64,000 bases of DNA from Streptomyces violaceusniger Tu 4113 (GTDB lineage Bacteria > Actinomycetota > Actinomycetes > Streptomycetales > Streptomycetaceae), in assembly GCF_000147815.2 (NCBI RefSeq), contig NC_015951.1, positions 186,001 through 250,000 on the forward strand, given 5' to 3'. The notes below the pieces were generated by a model. That model searched no databases, was not told where the DNA came from, and was given only the letters and a program-made list of their open reading frames with translations. A program made the position numbers and the translations under genes. Below, in pieces: positions 24,724 to 33,667 of this stretch (position 1 is its first letter; every line of letters starts with the position of its first letter).

Positions 24724-27351
24724 ATGCGAAGGCGGGGCAAGAAGAGCGAAACTGCCCTTAGCGGCCAGGATGACCCAGGGAATGCGGCGACTGGCGATGC
24801 GCAAACCTCCTCCAGGGATGCGTCGGGCATCGGTAGCCCGGGGTCTGGGGTGTGGTTGTCGGGGACCGGGGACGCGACCGCCATGGAGGGTGGGCTGGCC
24901 GTCAGTGGCCACGTCGGCGCACTGCAGGTAGAGAACTTCAGTGTGGTGAGCGGCCCGCGGGAGCCGGCCGCATGGCCGCATCAGGTAGGCACTGTGCCGC
25001 CCCAGGCCCGGTCCTTCCAGCACCGAGGCGAGGCCGAGCTGCTGCGGGCGATGATCGGGCACGGTATCGCCGCTACGCACCAGCCCAGTGATGTCTCCAG
25101 CACTCGAGGCGGGGTGCTGACCGGTATGGGCGGGGTGGGTAAGACCCAGCTTGCCGCCGCCTACGCCCGCAGTGCCTGGCAGAAAGACGGCCTTGATGTC
25201 CTGGTGTGGATCAACGCCAGTACTCGCTCTGCGGTGATCTCGGGCTATGCCCAGGCCGGGGTGGAGCTGTGCCGGGCCGACCCTGCCGACCCTGAACAGG
25301 CCGCCTGTACCTTCCTGGCCTGGCTGGCCCCGAAGGCAGGGCCCCGGCCGTGCCGCTGGCTCGTGGTGTTGGACGATCTCGCAGACCCTGACGATGTGCG
25401 CGGCCTGTGGCCGCCGTCCAGCCCGACTGGGCGATTGCTGGTCACCACACGCCGCTGCGATGCCGCGGTGGCCGGCACAGACCGCCGCATGATCGAAGTC
25501 GGGCTGTTCACCCAGGCCGAAGCCCTGGCCTACTTGACCGCCTCCCTGGCGGCCCACACGCGTACGGAGCCTGACCCCAACCTGGTCGCGCTGGCTGCTG
25601 ACCTGGGATGCCTGCCGCTGGCCTTGTCACAAGCCGCCGCCTACCTCATCGACGCCGGCATCAGCACCTCCGACTACCGCGAACTACTGGCCGACCGTAC
25701 GGCCACACTCGCCGACGCCACCCCCGACCGCCTCCCCGACGACCAGCCTCTGCCCCTGCACGCCGCCTGGTCGCTGTCCCTGGACCGCGCCGACGCACTG
25801 CGCCCGGCTGGTCTGGCCCGCCCCATGCTCGAGCTCGCCTCCATGCTGGACCCCAGCGGTGTTCCTGACGTCGTTCTCACCAGCCCGCCAGCCTTGGCCC
25901 ACCTCGGCAGCCACCGCACTCGCACTACCGCCGCACCCGAGCAGCCCCTGCTGCGGCAGCGGCTCACACGGCGCTCTCCGGCACAGGTCACCGCCAACGA
26001 AGCAGTCGGTGCATTGCGGGCGCTGCACCGCCTCAGCCTTCTGCAACACACTCCCGGCACCCCGCACCAAGCCGTCCGCGTCCACAAACTCATCCAGCGC
26101 GCCACCCGCGACAGCCTCACCGACGACCGGCACTACGACCTCGCGCGCACCGCGGCCGACGCCCTACTCGCCGCCTGGCCCGACCCCGAACGCGATACCA
26201 CTTTCGCCCAGAGCCTCCGAGACAACACCACAGCGCTCACCATCTGCGCCGAGCACGAGTTGTATCAGCCTGCCCCCCATAGGGTGCTTTACCGCGCCGG
26301 ACGGAGTCTCAGCGCAGCGGGGCAGGCCATCGCCGCCCGCAACTACTTCCAGCGCCTCACTGATACCACCACCCACCACATGGGTCCTGACCACCTTGAC
26401 ACCCTGCTCGCCCGTCGCGGTCTTGCAACCGCGCAGGGGGAGACGGGGGATGCGGCGGGGGCGGCCGCTGCGTTCCATGAGTTGCTAACCGACGCTGTAC
26501 GCGGGCAGGGCGCGGATCACTTCTCCACCCTGTCGATCCGCAACGACATCGCCTACTGGCGGGGGAAGGCGGGAGATGCGGCGGCAGCGGCCGCTGTGCT
26601 TGCCGAGTTGCAGGACGACATGGTTCAGGCGCTGGGTCCGGAGGACCCCGAGACCCTGACGGTGCGCCACAACCTGGCCAGCGCGCGCAGGGCCGCGGGA
26701 GATCTGGAGGAGGCGGTCGCTGAGTTCTTTGAGGTGCTGGTTGACCGGCTGCGGATGCTGGGCGCGGATCACCCTGCCACCATGGCGGCACGCAACAACC
26801 TGGCCAGCGCGCGAGGGGAGACGGGGGATGTGGAGGGTGCGGTCGCTGAGTTTTCCAAGTTGCTGGTCGCCCAGCTGCGGGTGCTGGGCCCGGATCACCC
26901 TGAGACCCTGATGACGCGCAACAACCTCGCCTCCTGGCGGGGGGAGGCGGGGGATGTGGAGGGTGCGGTCGCTGAGTTTTCCAAGTTGCTGGTCGACCGA
27001 CGGCGGGTGCTGGGCCCGGATCACCCTGAGACCCTGATGACGCGCAACAACCTCGCCTACTGGCGGGGGGAGGCGGGGGATGTGGAGGGTGCGGCCGCTG
27101 CGCTTACCGAGTTGCTGGCCGACATGGTTCGGGTACTGGGCCGCAAACACCCCGGCACCATGACGACGCGCAACAACCTCGCCTGCAAGCGGGGGCAGAC
27201 GGGGGATGCCGAGGGGGCAGTCGCTGCGCTTACTGAGCTGCTGGCCGACAGGGCTCAAGTGCTGGGCTACACCCACCCTGACACCCTGATAACTCTCAGC
27301 AACCTTGTCTACTGGCGGGGGCAGGCGGGGATGTGGGCCCCCGGTGCTTGA
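24724..27351 (+). CDS. STAND NTPase (NB-ARC type) with TPR repeats
   Basis: The 875-aa protein opens with a low-complexity motif region (residues 20-70). A NB-ARC-type NTPase follows, with Walker A GMGGVGKT at 134-141, Walker B LVVLDDL at 213-219, LLVTTRR at 238-244 and a GLPLA-like LGCLPLAL near 295. From about residue 540 there are seven or so kinesin-light-chain-type TPR units of 42 residues (pattern LGxDHPxTLxxRNNLAxxRGExGD). Such proteins are inflammasome-like sensors in bacterial defence or signalling. The last repeat is cut by a one-base shift in a G run near 27330. No effector domain is fused. Confidence 0.85.
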   Translation: MRRRGKKSETALSGQDDPGNAATGDAQTSSRDASGIGSPGSGVWLSGTGDATAMEGGLAVSGHVGALQVENFSVVSGPREPAAWPHQVGTVPPQARSFQHRGEAELLRAMIGHGIAATHQPSDVSSTRGGVLTGMGGVGKTQLAAAYARSAWQKDGLDVLVWINASTRSAVISGYAQAGVELCRADPADPEQAACTFLAWLAPKAGPRPCRWLVVLDDLADPDDVRGLWPPSSPTGRLLVTTRRCDAAVAGTDRRMIEVGLFTQAEALAYLTASLAAHTRTEPDPNLVALAADLGCLPLALSQAAAYLIDAGISTSDYRELLADRTATLADATPDRLPDDQPLPLHAAWSLSLDRADALRPAGLARPMLELASMLDPSGVPDVVLTSPPALAHLGSHRTRTTAAPEQPLLRQRLTRRSPAQVTANEAVGALRALHRLSLLQHTPGTPHQAVRVHKLIQRATRDSLTDDRHYDLARTAADALLAAWPDPERDTTFAQSLRDNTTALTICAEHELYQPAPHRVLYRAGRSLSAAGQAIAARNYFQRLTDTTTHHMGPDHLDTLLARRGLATAQGETGDAAGAAAAFHELLTDAVRGQGADHFSTLSIRNDIAYWRGKAGDAAAAAAVLAELQDDMVQALGPEDPETLTVRHNLASARRAAGDLEEAVAEFFEVLVDRLRMLGADHPATMAARNNLASARGETGDVEGAVAEFSKLLVAQLRVLGPDHPETLMTRNNLASWRGEAGDVEGAVAEFSKLLVDRRRVLGPDHPETLMTRNNLAYWRGEAGDVEGAAAALTELLADMVRVLGRKHPGTMTTRNNLACKRGQTGDAEGAVAALTELLADRAQVLGYTHPDTLITLSNLVYWRGQAGMWAPGA

Positions 27352-27449
27352 GGGACCGGCCGGTAAGCGACCGGTAGGTTTGGCCGGGCGATGTGCGTGA
27401 TCAGCTCAGGGGAGAAGGGGCGTGGAGGGGATAAGGGGACCGGCGCAGC

Positions 27450-27658
27450 CAGAGCCGACCCGCGGCACGGTCGAGGGAACGCGGTTCCGCCACCGCGGCC
27501 GCCGGTGCCGCCGCCCGCTGTCCCCGGCCCGCCGCCGCTTCCGCCGGTGCCACCCGTGCCGCCAATACCATCCGTGCCGCCGGCGACCGCCGGTACCACC
27601 GCAGACCGCTCCCCGTCGCCCTCGCAAGGGACCGTTCAAACGGTGGCGTAACCGCTGA
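27450..27658 (+). pseudogene. Proline-rich/FKRWR tail, third copy
   Basis: PPVPP-type repeats (about 27480-27590, VPGPPPLPPVPPVPPIPSVP) in one frame are followed one frame off by APRRPRKGPFKRWRNR and a stop at 27656-27658. The nucleotide similarity to 20800-20924 is obvious by eye. It is a degraded duplicate of the 3' end of the gene at 19625-20924. Confidence 0.6.
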
Positions 27659-27699
27659 GCCCAGCCGTCAGCAGGGCCCACTCGGCGAATACCTCATTT

Positions 27700-30600
27700 T
27701 CAGCGTGCCCGGACGACGGTCCGCGGCAGCAGGTTCCGCAGCAGCTCGGCGGTCTCGGCGTCCATATCGACCCCCCCGCCGAGCTGCTCATTGACGCGAG
27801 CAAGATGCGCCGCGGCTTTGCGTAGGGCGTCGATGTCGCAGGCGGCGTGGTGGGCGAGGAAGAGAGCGCGGTGCAGCAGTTCGTTCTCCTCGGCGGCCAG
27901 CAGACCCTGGCGTGCGGCCCACAGGGCGCCGGGGACGTCGTTGGCTTCGCGGCGGCGGGTGGACAACTCGTAGGCGACGTCCACGATCGCACTGACCATT
28001 TCCTGGATGGCGGGCTCGGCCCAGGCGTACCGCTGGGGGTCGATGGCGGTGAAGGGGCGGCCACGGACCAGGGCGAGGGCTTGGCACAGGGCGAGGTCGC
28101 CGTCCTCGGTGGTGTTGTGCAGTCCCTTGCGGGCGTGCTGCTGGAACTGGGTCCAGTCGCAGGTGACGTGCGGGCCGAGGCGGTAGCGGTGGTCGCCGGT
28201 GTCCTGGACGCGGGGGAAGTGGGCTTTGCCGTCGTCGTCGGTGCTGAGCCAGGAGCGCAGTCGGGAGATGACGGAGTTGCGCATGGTCTTGTTGACGATC
28301 TGCCCGGGCCAGAGGGCTTCGTCGATGGCGTGGTGGTCGACGCCGGGGTTGAGGGCTAGGAAGGCGGCGAGTTCGGTGCCGGTGCGCCTGCGGTTGGAGT
28401 CGACCCGGCCGGTGGCGCCCTCGATGGAGATTGGGCCGAGCAGCTGCACGGCCGGCCCGGTGGCCGTGCCGGGTTCGGGGGTGGTGGCTTCGGGCTCGGG
28501 CGCGGGAATGGTGGCGTGGACGGCTGGAGCTGGGGTGGCGCAGGGCTGGGGGGCGATGATGCGCGGGATGCCGGCCGGGTCGGGCGCCGGTGTGGGCTTG
28601 GCTGTTCGGCCGTCATCGGGGTCGTCGTCTTCGGCCAGGACGTCGGCGAGTGAGAGTCCTGCCGGTTCCGGCTCCTGACTTTCGGTCTCCCGGGGCGCCG
28701 GTACGGGGCTCTCGCCTGTCGCGGCTTCGTTCGGCGGCTCCTTGTCGAGGTTGTCCTGCTCGAGCTCGGCGTACTCGGCGGGCATGCCGCCCAGGTCTTC
28801 GTTGTCAGCCGTGCGGGTCCAGGCGGGTGCTGGGACGTCGGTGTCGCTGCCGGCGATGGTCAGCAGTTCGATGGCGTCGGCGAAGTGCTCATCGCTCAGG
28901 CCCTGGAGATGGACGGAGAGACCGGAGCCGGGCAGCACGATCGTCTCGTCCGGGCCCTGGCAGGTCAGCGTCCATGTGTCGGCGGGCAGCGGGGTCCCGG
29001 CGGGGGCCGCGGTGATGACGGCGCCAGCTGTACGGGGGCGCATGGTCAGGGCGTTGAAGAGAGCCGCGACAGCCGTCTCATCGGCGTCCTCGGGCAGAGC
29101 CTGGGCGAGGATGATGTGCGAGGTCCACGAGCCGCCGGCATCGTCGCGCAGCCGGGCATCACCCAGGCTGTGCGCTCCGAGGGCGGCCAGGGCGCGCCGC
29201 TGATCGGCCGTGTGTGCGGCGAGGTGGGCTGTGGCGTCGGCCAGATCGTCGGTGCGGGCGACGCGTTCGGGGGCGGCGGCGTCCAGACCGGGCACGGTGG
29301 TGCCGAGGGCGGTGACTTCGAGATGGCCCGGCAGGCTGGTGGTGGCGAGCTCCACGGCGATGGCCTGCAGGACGTGGCGGGCGAGGTGTTCGTCGCCAGC
29401 CAGGTTCAGGACGCCGACGTGCTCCAGGTCGACCAGCACCAGGCGGCCCTGGGGGTCCCAGCCGAGCGTGACCAGCGCCGGATACGGGGCGTCGGCGGCC
29501 TGGAGGTCTTCCGGTGAGGCAAGGCCGGAACTGCTGGCCGTGCAGGTCCACACGTCCTGACGGTCGGCCGTGGTGGTGAAGGGCGCGCAGGGGGCGGTCT
29601 CTTCGGCGAGGTGGAGCTCGATGCGGGTCTCGTGGAGGACGACTGCCGTCAGGACAGGCAGGTCGCGGCTCTGGGCGGCGAGGCGGAGAGCGAGGGTGCG
29701 CAGCGCGGTGTCCAGCAGGTCGAAGCCGGTCGGGTGCTGCACGGCGCGCAGGCTCTGTTCGGTCGAGGCGGCGCTGCCTTGCGGCATGGGGATCCGGCGG
29801 CCTGGCCGGCGGCGGCGTTGCTGCAGGACTCGACGGGTGGCCAGGGTGCTGACCAGTGCGGCGGCGAGGATGCCGGCTCCGGCCCACACGGCAGCCGGGG
29901 CGAGAGTCTGCTGGCTCTCCTCCGACGACTGGTGAGCCTCGGCTTGGTCCGGGCTGGTGTCCTGCGCGGTGGGGGAGGGGGCGGGGGTGGCATCGCGGGT
30001 GCGGCTGGGGGCGGGGGAGGGCTCGGCCGTATGGCTCGGTGACGGCGCTGGAGCGGTGGTGGCCGGGGGCGCTTCCTGCTGTCCTCCGTCCTGGCCCTCG
30101 TGGTGGTCCTGGTCGGGGGGAGTGGCGTCTTGCTTCCGCTCGCCGCGCGGCGGAGTCTTCCCGGTGTCGGGCGGGTCGGCCGGGCCCTTGCGCGGCGTGT
30201 GTGCCTGGGGCAGGTCGAGTTGCTGGCCGGGGTAGATCAGGTCCGGGTCGGTGAGCTGGTCTTGGTTGGCCTTGTAGAGGGCGGGCCATTCGGCCGGATC
30301 GCCGTGCTGGCCGGCGATGGACCAGAGGCTGTCGCCGTCGTGGACCGTCACACTCGGCGGCCGCTCCGCATCGTTTTCGGAGTCGTCCGGGGCACCGGCG
30401 TGGGCACTCTCATCCGCGGAACTGCGGGCGGCCTCACCCGTGTGCGCCTGAGTCTCGGGGCTGGGGGTCTCCTCGGGGGCCGTGGTGGTCGACCGGGTAG
30501 CGTCCGGTGCCGGGCTGCTGGCGGGTTCGGCCTGCCGGGCGTCGGCGGGAAGTTTGAGGACCATACCGGGGTGCAGCTTGGCGTCACCGGAGGCGAGTTC

Positions 30601-31191
30601 GGGGAACTCCGGGTTCAGGGCGGCGATGTCCTTCCACCGTGGCCCGCTGCCCAGGTATTCCTCGGCCAGGTCCCACAGTTCCTCACGTGGAGAGGTGACG
30701 GTGTGCCGGGGCCAGTCCGTCTCCCCGCCCGGGGACGCCGGTGAGGTGCTGGCGGTGGAGCTCGGGGTGGTGCCCGCGGCGGTCTGCGTGGCGGTCGCGG
30801 CGTGGGCGGGGGCCGTGGCCGCCGAGGCAGCGGTCGGGGCGAGCAGCACGATCCCACTGATCAGCAAGCCTGCGAGGGACTGCAGGCCGCCGAGTCCCTT
30901 GATACGCGGGGCGGAGCGCCGCCGCAGCACGGCGGTTGCTTCCACCAGGACGGAGAGGGTGAAGGCGGCCCACCCGATCCATCCGAGGCAGGTGAGCACC
31001 ACCAGGAAGAGGCTGTCGTCGTCGGGACGCATGAGCATGTCCAGTCCGCCGGACAGCTCGGTCGGCTGGTGTCCGACGATCAGCAGCAGGTACGGGACGC
31101 CTGCGATCAGTGCGGCCAGGACGGCGAGGCCGATGAGGGCGCGCAGCAGGACGCCGATGCCGCGCAGGGGTCCGGGGGAGCGGTGGGCCAT
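27700..31191 (-). CDS. LysM-domain membrane protein with C-terminal BTAD
   Basis: The 1163-aa protein begins with several N-terminal membrane helices (to about residue 125). Two LysM-like peptidoglycan-binding units follow (LWDLAEEYLGSGPRWKDIAA near 165-215; GDSLWSIAGQHGDPAEWPAL near 285-330), then a proline/threonine-rich stretch and another membrane helix near 445. The C-terminal winged-helix plus BTAD domain (914-1163, VQLLGPISIEGATGR onward) is like that of SARP regulators. It is the last gene of the Tad-type pilus operon. A cell-wall anchor fused to a regulator-like domain suggests a scaffold or sensor linking pilus and envelope; this is inference. Start ATG 31191. Confidence 0.8.
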   Translation of the reverse strand: MAHRSPGPLRGIGVLLRALIGLAVLAALIAGVPYLLLIVGHQPTELSGGLDMLMRPDDDSLFLVVLTCLGWIGWAAFTLSVLVEATAVLRRRSAPRIKGLGGLQSLAGLLISGIVLLAPTAASAATAPAHAATATQTAAGTTPSSTASTSPASPGGETDWPRHTVTSPREELWDLAEEYLGSGPRWKDIAALNPEFPELASGDAKLHPGMVLKLPADARQAEPASSPAPDATRSTTTAPEETPSPETQAHTGEAARSSADESAHAGAPDDSENDAERPPSVTVHDGDSLWSIAGQHGDPAEWPALYKANQDQLTDPDLIYPGQQLDLPQAHTPRKGPADPPDTGKTPPRGERKQDATPPDQDHHEGQDGGQQEAPPATTAPAPSPSHTAEPSPAPSRTRDATPAPSPTAQDTSPDQAEAHQSSEESQQTLAPAAVWAGAGILAAALVSTLATRRVLQQRRRRPGRRIPMPQGSAASTEQSLRAVQHPTGFDLLDTALRTLALRLAAQSRDLPVLTAVVLHETRIELHLAEETAPCAPFTTTADRQDVWTCTASSSGLASPEDLQAADAPYPALVTLGWDPQGRLVLVDLEHVGVLNLAGDEHLARHVLQAIAVELATTSLPGHLEVTALGTTVPGLDAAAPERVARTDDLADATAHLAAHTADQRRALAALGAHSLGDARLRDDAGGSWTSHIILAQALPEDADETAVAALFNALTMRPRTAGAVITAAPAGTPLPADTWTLTCQGPDETIVLPGSGLSVHLQGLSDEHFADAIELLTIAGSDTDVPAPAWTRTADNEDLGGMPAEYAELEQDNLDKEPPNEAATGESPVPAPRETESQEPEPAGLSLADVLAEDDDPDDGRTAKPTPAPDPAGIPRIIAPQPCATPAPAVHATIPAPEPEATTPEPGTATGPAVQLLGPISIEGATGRVDSNRRRTGTELAAFLALNPGVDHHAIDEALWPGQIVNKTMRNSVISRLRSWLSTDDDGKAHFPRVQDTGDHRYRLGPHVTCDWTQFQQHARKGLHNTTEDGDLALCQALALVRGRPFTAIDPQRYAWAEPAIQEMVSAIVDVAYELSTRRREANDVPGALWAARQGLLAAEENELLHRALFLAHHAACDIDALRKAAAHLARVNEQLGGGVDMDAETAELLRNLLPRTVVRAR

Positions 31192-31194
31192 GTG

Positions 31195-31650
31195 TCAGTC
31201 TCCGGCCTGGGTTTGCAGATGGGCTGTCGCGGTGCCGCTCACGCTGATCGTTGACTTGCCCACCAGGGAGGCGAAGGAGGTCTGGTAGGTGTCGTGGACG
31301 GTCACGGTGAGGGTCTGCCCGTCGTCGGTGATCTCCACGTCTCCCTGGACGTCGGCGGCGGCGAGGTAGTCCTCGGCAGCCGCTGCGGCGGCGTCAGGGT
31401 CGACGGTGATGGCGGTGCCCTCGATGGCCTGGGCGGGATCGATCTGTTGTCCGGCGGAGCGGGCTGCTTCCTGGGCGAGGGAGGTGGCCCGGTTGCCGGC
31501 GTTCAGCGCGCCGCTGCCGTCGACGAGCAGTCCCATGACCATGAAGATCGCCACCGTGGCGAGCGCGAAGAACAGCGACATGGAGCCGCGCTCTCGGTGT
31601 TGGCCGAGGGCGGCGTGGAGACGGCGCTGGGCGATACTGCGGCAGCTCAT
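31195..31650 (-). CDS. TadG-like pseudopilin
   Basis: The 151-aa protein has one N-terminal hydrophobic helix after RERG (SMSLFFALATVAIFMVMGLL), the arrangement of Tad minor pilins, but without the Glu at position 5 of the mature part. The rest is a small exported domain (ITDDGQTLTVTVHDTYQTSF). ATG 31650 overlaps the upstream gene's stop. Probably a minor pilus or pilus-assembly component. Confidence 0.75.
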   Translation of the reverse strand: MSCRSIAQRRLHAALGQHRERGSMSLFFALATVAIFMVMGLLVDGSGALNAGNRATSLAQEAARSAGQQIDPAQAIEGTAITVDPDAAAAAAEDYLAAADVQGDVEITDDGQTLTVTVHDTYQTSFASLVGKSTISVSGTATAHLQTQAGD

Positions 31651-32102
31651 TGACGGCCCCGGTAGGTGTCGATGGGGCTGGTCCAGGAGGCGGTGAGCGT
31701 CTTGGACCCCGGTAGGCCCGGCAGTCCGATGTCGGAGAGATTCGCGGTGCAGGAGATCGTCGCTGTGACGGAGGCTTCCTCGCCCACATCGAGGGCGTAG
31801 CCGGAGGTATCCACCGTGACGCTGGACGTCTGGCAGGTCACGCCGTCGCCGTCCAGGCTGTGGGTGGCCGCCGACTGTGCCTCGGCCTGGGCCGTACCGG
31901 CGTCGCGTTCCAGCGAGGCGGCGCGGGCGGCCGCGCGGGCCGCGCTGTCCACCGCTCCGTCGGCATCGGCAATGCGGCCGAAGGCAATCATCAGGCCGAG
32001 GATGCCGATGAGGACGGGGGCCAGGACCGCGGTCTCCACCGCGTAGCTGCCGCGATCGCGGCGCAGTGCGTCCCCTAGCCGGCGGGCGCGGGAGGGGGTC
32101 AT
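31647..32102 (-). CDS. TadE-family pseudopilin
   Basis: The 151-aa protein carries a prepilin-like junction G|SYAVETAVLAPVLIGILG with Glu at +5, one membrane helix and a ~100-residue exported domain with two cysteines. ATG 32102 overlaps the stop of the preceding TadE gene by four bases. It should be cleaved by a TadV/CpaA-type prepilin peptidase, which this window does not encode. Confidence 0.8.
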   Translation of the reverse strand: MTPSRARRLGDALRRDRGSYAVETAVLAPVLIGILGLMIAFGRIADADGAVDSAARAAARAASLERDAGTAQAEAQSAATHSLDGDGVTCQTSSVTVDTSGYALDVGEEASVTATISCTANLSDIGLPGLPGSKTLTASWTSPIDTYRGRQ

Positions 32103-32563
32103 GGGTTGGTCCACCGTTCGATCGGGGCCTCGGCGGACTGTGTGAGGTCGAGCTCCAGGCCCGGGACGAGCGTGGCGACGCTGCCGGTGACCGTGATGCG
32201 GACTTTCTCCCCGCTGCTGCCTGTGGAGGAGACCTGCGCGCCGCGTACGGAGTTGCCGTACTTGGACAGGAACTGCTGGGCCTGGGTGACGGCGTCGCCC
32301 TCGTCCGCGCCGAGCTGTCGTCCCGCTTCGACGCCCTGCCGGGCGGCCGACTGGGCGACCTTGCGCGCGTGGTAGTAGAAGCCCACCTGGATGGCGGTGA
32401 GTGCCAGCACCAGCACGACCGGGACCAGGACCGCGAGCTCTACGGTGGCCGCTCCGCGATCGCCCCGCAGACAGGCGGCAGCGGCGCTCCGCCGGGTCCG
32501 CTTCGGCTTCCGCGTGTTCACGCTGCTCCCCCTTCTCTTCTGTCTGTGCTGGCCGGTTTTCAT
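32099..32563 (-). CDS. TadE-family pseudopilin
   Basis: The 154-aa protein has the TadE signature DRGAATVELAVLVPVVLVLA: processing Gly, Glu at +5, then the single membrane helix. The exported part is short (to ERWTNP). ATG 32563 overlaps the stop of the Flp-like pilin gene (ATGA); a GTG at 32521 with a good AGGGGGA site is an alternative that shortens the leader by 14 residues. Confidence 0.8.
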   Translation of the reverse strand: MKTGQHRQKRRGSSVNTRKPKRTRRSAAAACLRGDRGAATVELAVLVPVVLVLALTAIQVGFYYHARKVAQSAARQGVEAGRQLGADEGDAVTQAQQFLSKYGNSVRGAQVSSTGSSGEKVRITVTGSVATLVPGLELDLTQSAEAPIERWTNP

Positions 32564-32748
32564 CCGCTGTTGATGATGCCGATCTTCTCCAGGAGCTTGC
32601 CGCGGATGGCGACGACCAGCAGGCCGGCGCCGAGGAGCAGGGCGCCGGCGATGACGGCGAGTTCGGTGCTGGACTGCCCGGCGTCGTGGGCCGTCTTCAT
32701 CTGCGTGAACCGGCAGCGGATCCACTGGGTCAGGGTGGGGATGTCCAT
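32560..32748 (-). CDS. Flp-like major pilin
   Basis: At 62 aa it is the size of a Flp pilin. The leader ends DAG, followed by mature QSSTELAVIAGALLLGAGLL with Glu at +5 and a long hydrophobic helix, then a short basic end. It sits between tadC and the tadE-like genes, the normal place of the pilin subunit. It should polymerise into the pilus after prepilin cleavage. Confidence 0.75.
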   Translation of the reverse strand: MDIPTLTQWIRCRFTQMKTAHDAGQSSTELAVIAGALLLGAGLLVVAIRGKLLEKIGIINSG

Positions 32749-32773
32749 GAGTGCTTCTTTCTTCTGCTGTGTG

Positions 32774-33667
32774 TCAGCTGGAGAGGATGGTGCTGGTGAC
32801 CGGGATCATCACGAAGGTGAGCATGAGGATGACGCCGAACGTGACGGGCAGCACCATCGAGGCTGAGGCGGCGTTCGCTTCGGCTTTGGAGTCCGAGAGG
32901 AGTGCGATCCGCAGCTGGCGGGCCTGGGCCTGCAAGGTGGCGTAGACGGCGGCGCCGTCACCGGCCAGCGCGAGCGTGTCAGCGGGGCGGGTCAGCTCGG
33001 GGATGTCGAGTTCTTCGCCGAGCTGCTTGAGCGCGTCCCAGGGTGTGACGCCGGACAGCTCGGCCTGGCTGAAGACCTGGCGCATCCGCGCGAAGATCCA
33101 GCCGTCGCCGACTTCGGCGGTCTGGGTGAGGGCTTGGGCGGCGCCGGAGTTGGCGATCCGGGCCAGAGCGACGCGCTCGAGGTAGGAGGCGGCGGCATGC
33201 CGGACGATCAGGCGGGCTGCGGCCGCGGCGCGCTTGACGTCCCGGCCGGGAGCCAGCCAGAACAGGACGCCCAGTGCGAGGGAGCACACTGCGGGCAGCG
33301 TGAACGGCAGGGGAGTGCCGGCCACCACGAGCAGGGCCTGGAGCAGCTGCGGGGCCAGAAGCCCGTACAGCGTGAACAGCACCCGTTTGCCCAGGTGCTC
33401 GGCTGGCGAGATCCGCAGCAGGCTCAGGTCCTTCGTCGGCAGGCTGATGCGGACGCCGAACTCCCCCAGCAGCCGGGTGCCGAGACGCTCGGGCAGTGTC
33501 CGGGGGCCCGCGGGAGCGGCTGTGGGGAGCGCGGCGGTGGTGTGACGGGCGTCCAGGCGGTCCAGAACACTGGCGAGGTCCGGCTTGGCCGGCCAGGCGG
33601 CCCGTACGGCCAGGCCGATCAGGGCACCGGCCGCGGCCGCGGGCAGGACGGCTTCCATCGGGATCAT
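32774..33667 (-). CDS. tadC: TadC-like pilus platform protein
   Basis: The 297-aa membrane protein has a T2SSF/GspF-type cytoplasmic domain (SQAELSGVTPWDALKQLGEE; LRIALLSDSKAEANAASASM) between hydrophobic helices at both ends. With TadB it forms the inner-membrane platform above the CpaF ATPase. ATG 33667 overlaps the tadB stop by four bases and follows GGGAGGGG. Confidence 0.85.
   Translation of the reverse strand: MIPMEAVLPAAAAGALIGLAVRAAWPAKPDLASVLDRLDARHTTAALPTAAPAGPRTLPERLGTRLLGEFGVRISLPTKDLSLLRISPAEHLGKRVLFTLYGLLAPQLLQALLVVAGTPLPFTLPAVCSLALGVLFWLAPGRDVKRAAAAARLIVRHAAASYLERVALARIANSGAAQALTQTAEVGDGWIFARMRQVFSQAELSGVTPWDALKQLGEELDIPELTRPADTLALAGDGAAVYATLQAQARQLRIALLSDSKAEANAASASMVLPVTFGVILMLTFVMIPVTSTILSS

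Noticed and set aside
12443..27351. FxSxx-COOH (Fxs) RiPP system because CHAT and NB-ARC/TPR genes are present
   Set aside because: No FxsB-type radical SAM gene and no precursor ending FxSxx was found; the CHAT and STAND genes are 8 kb apart.
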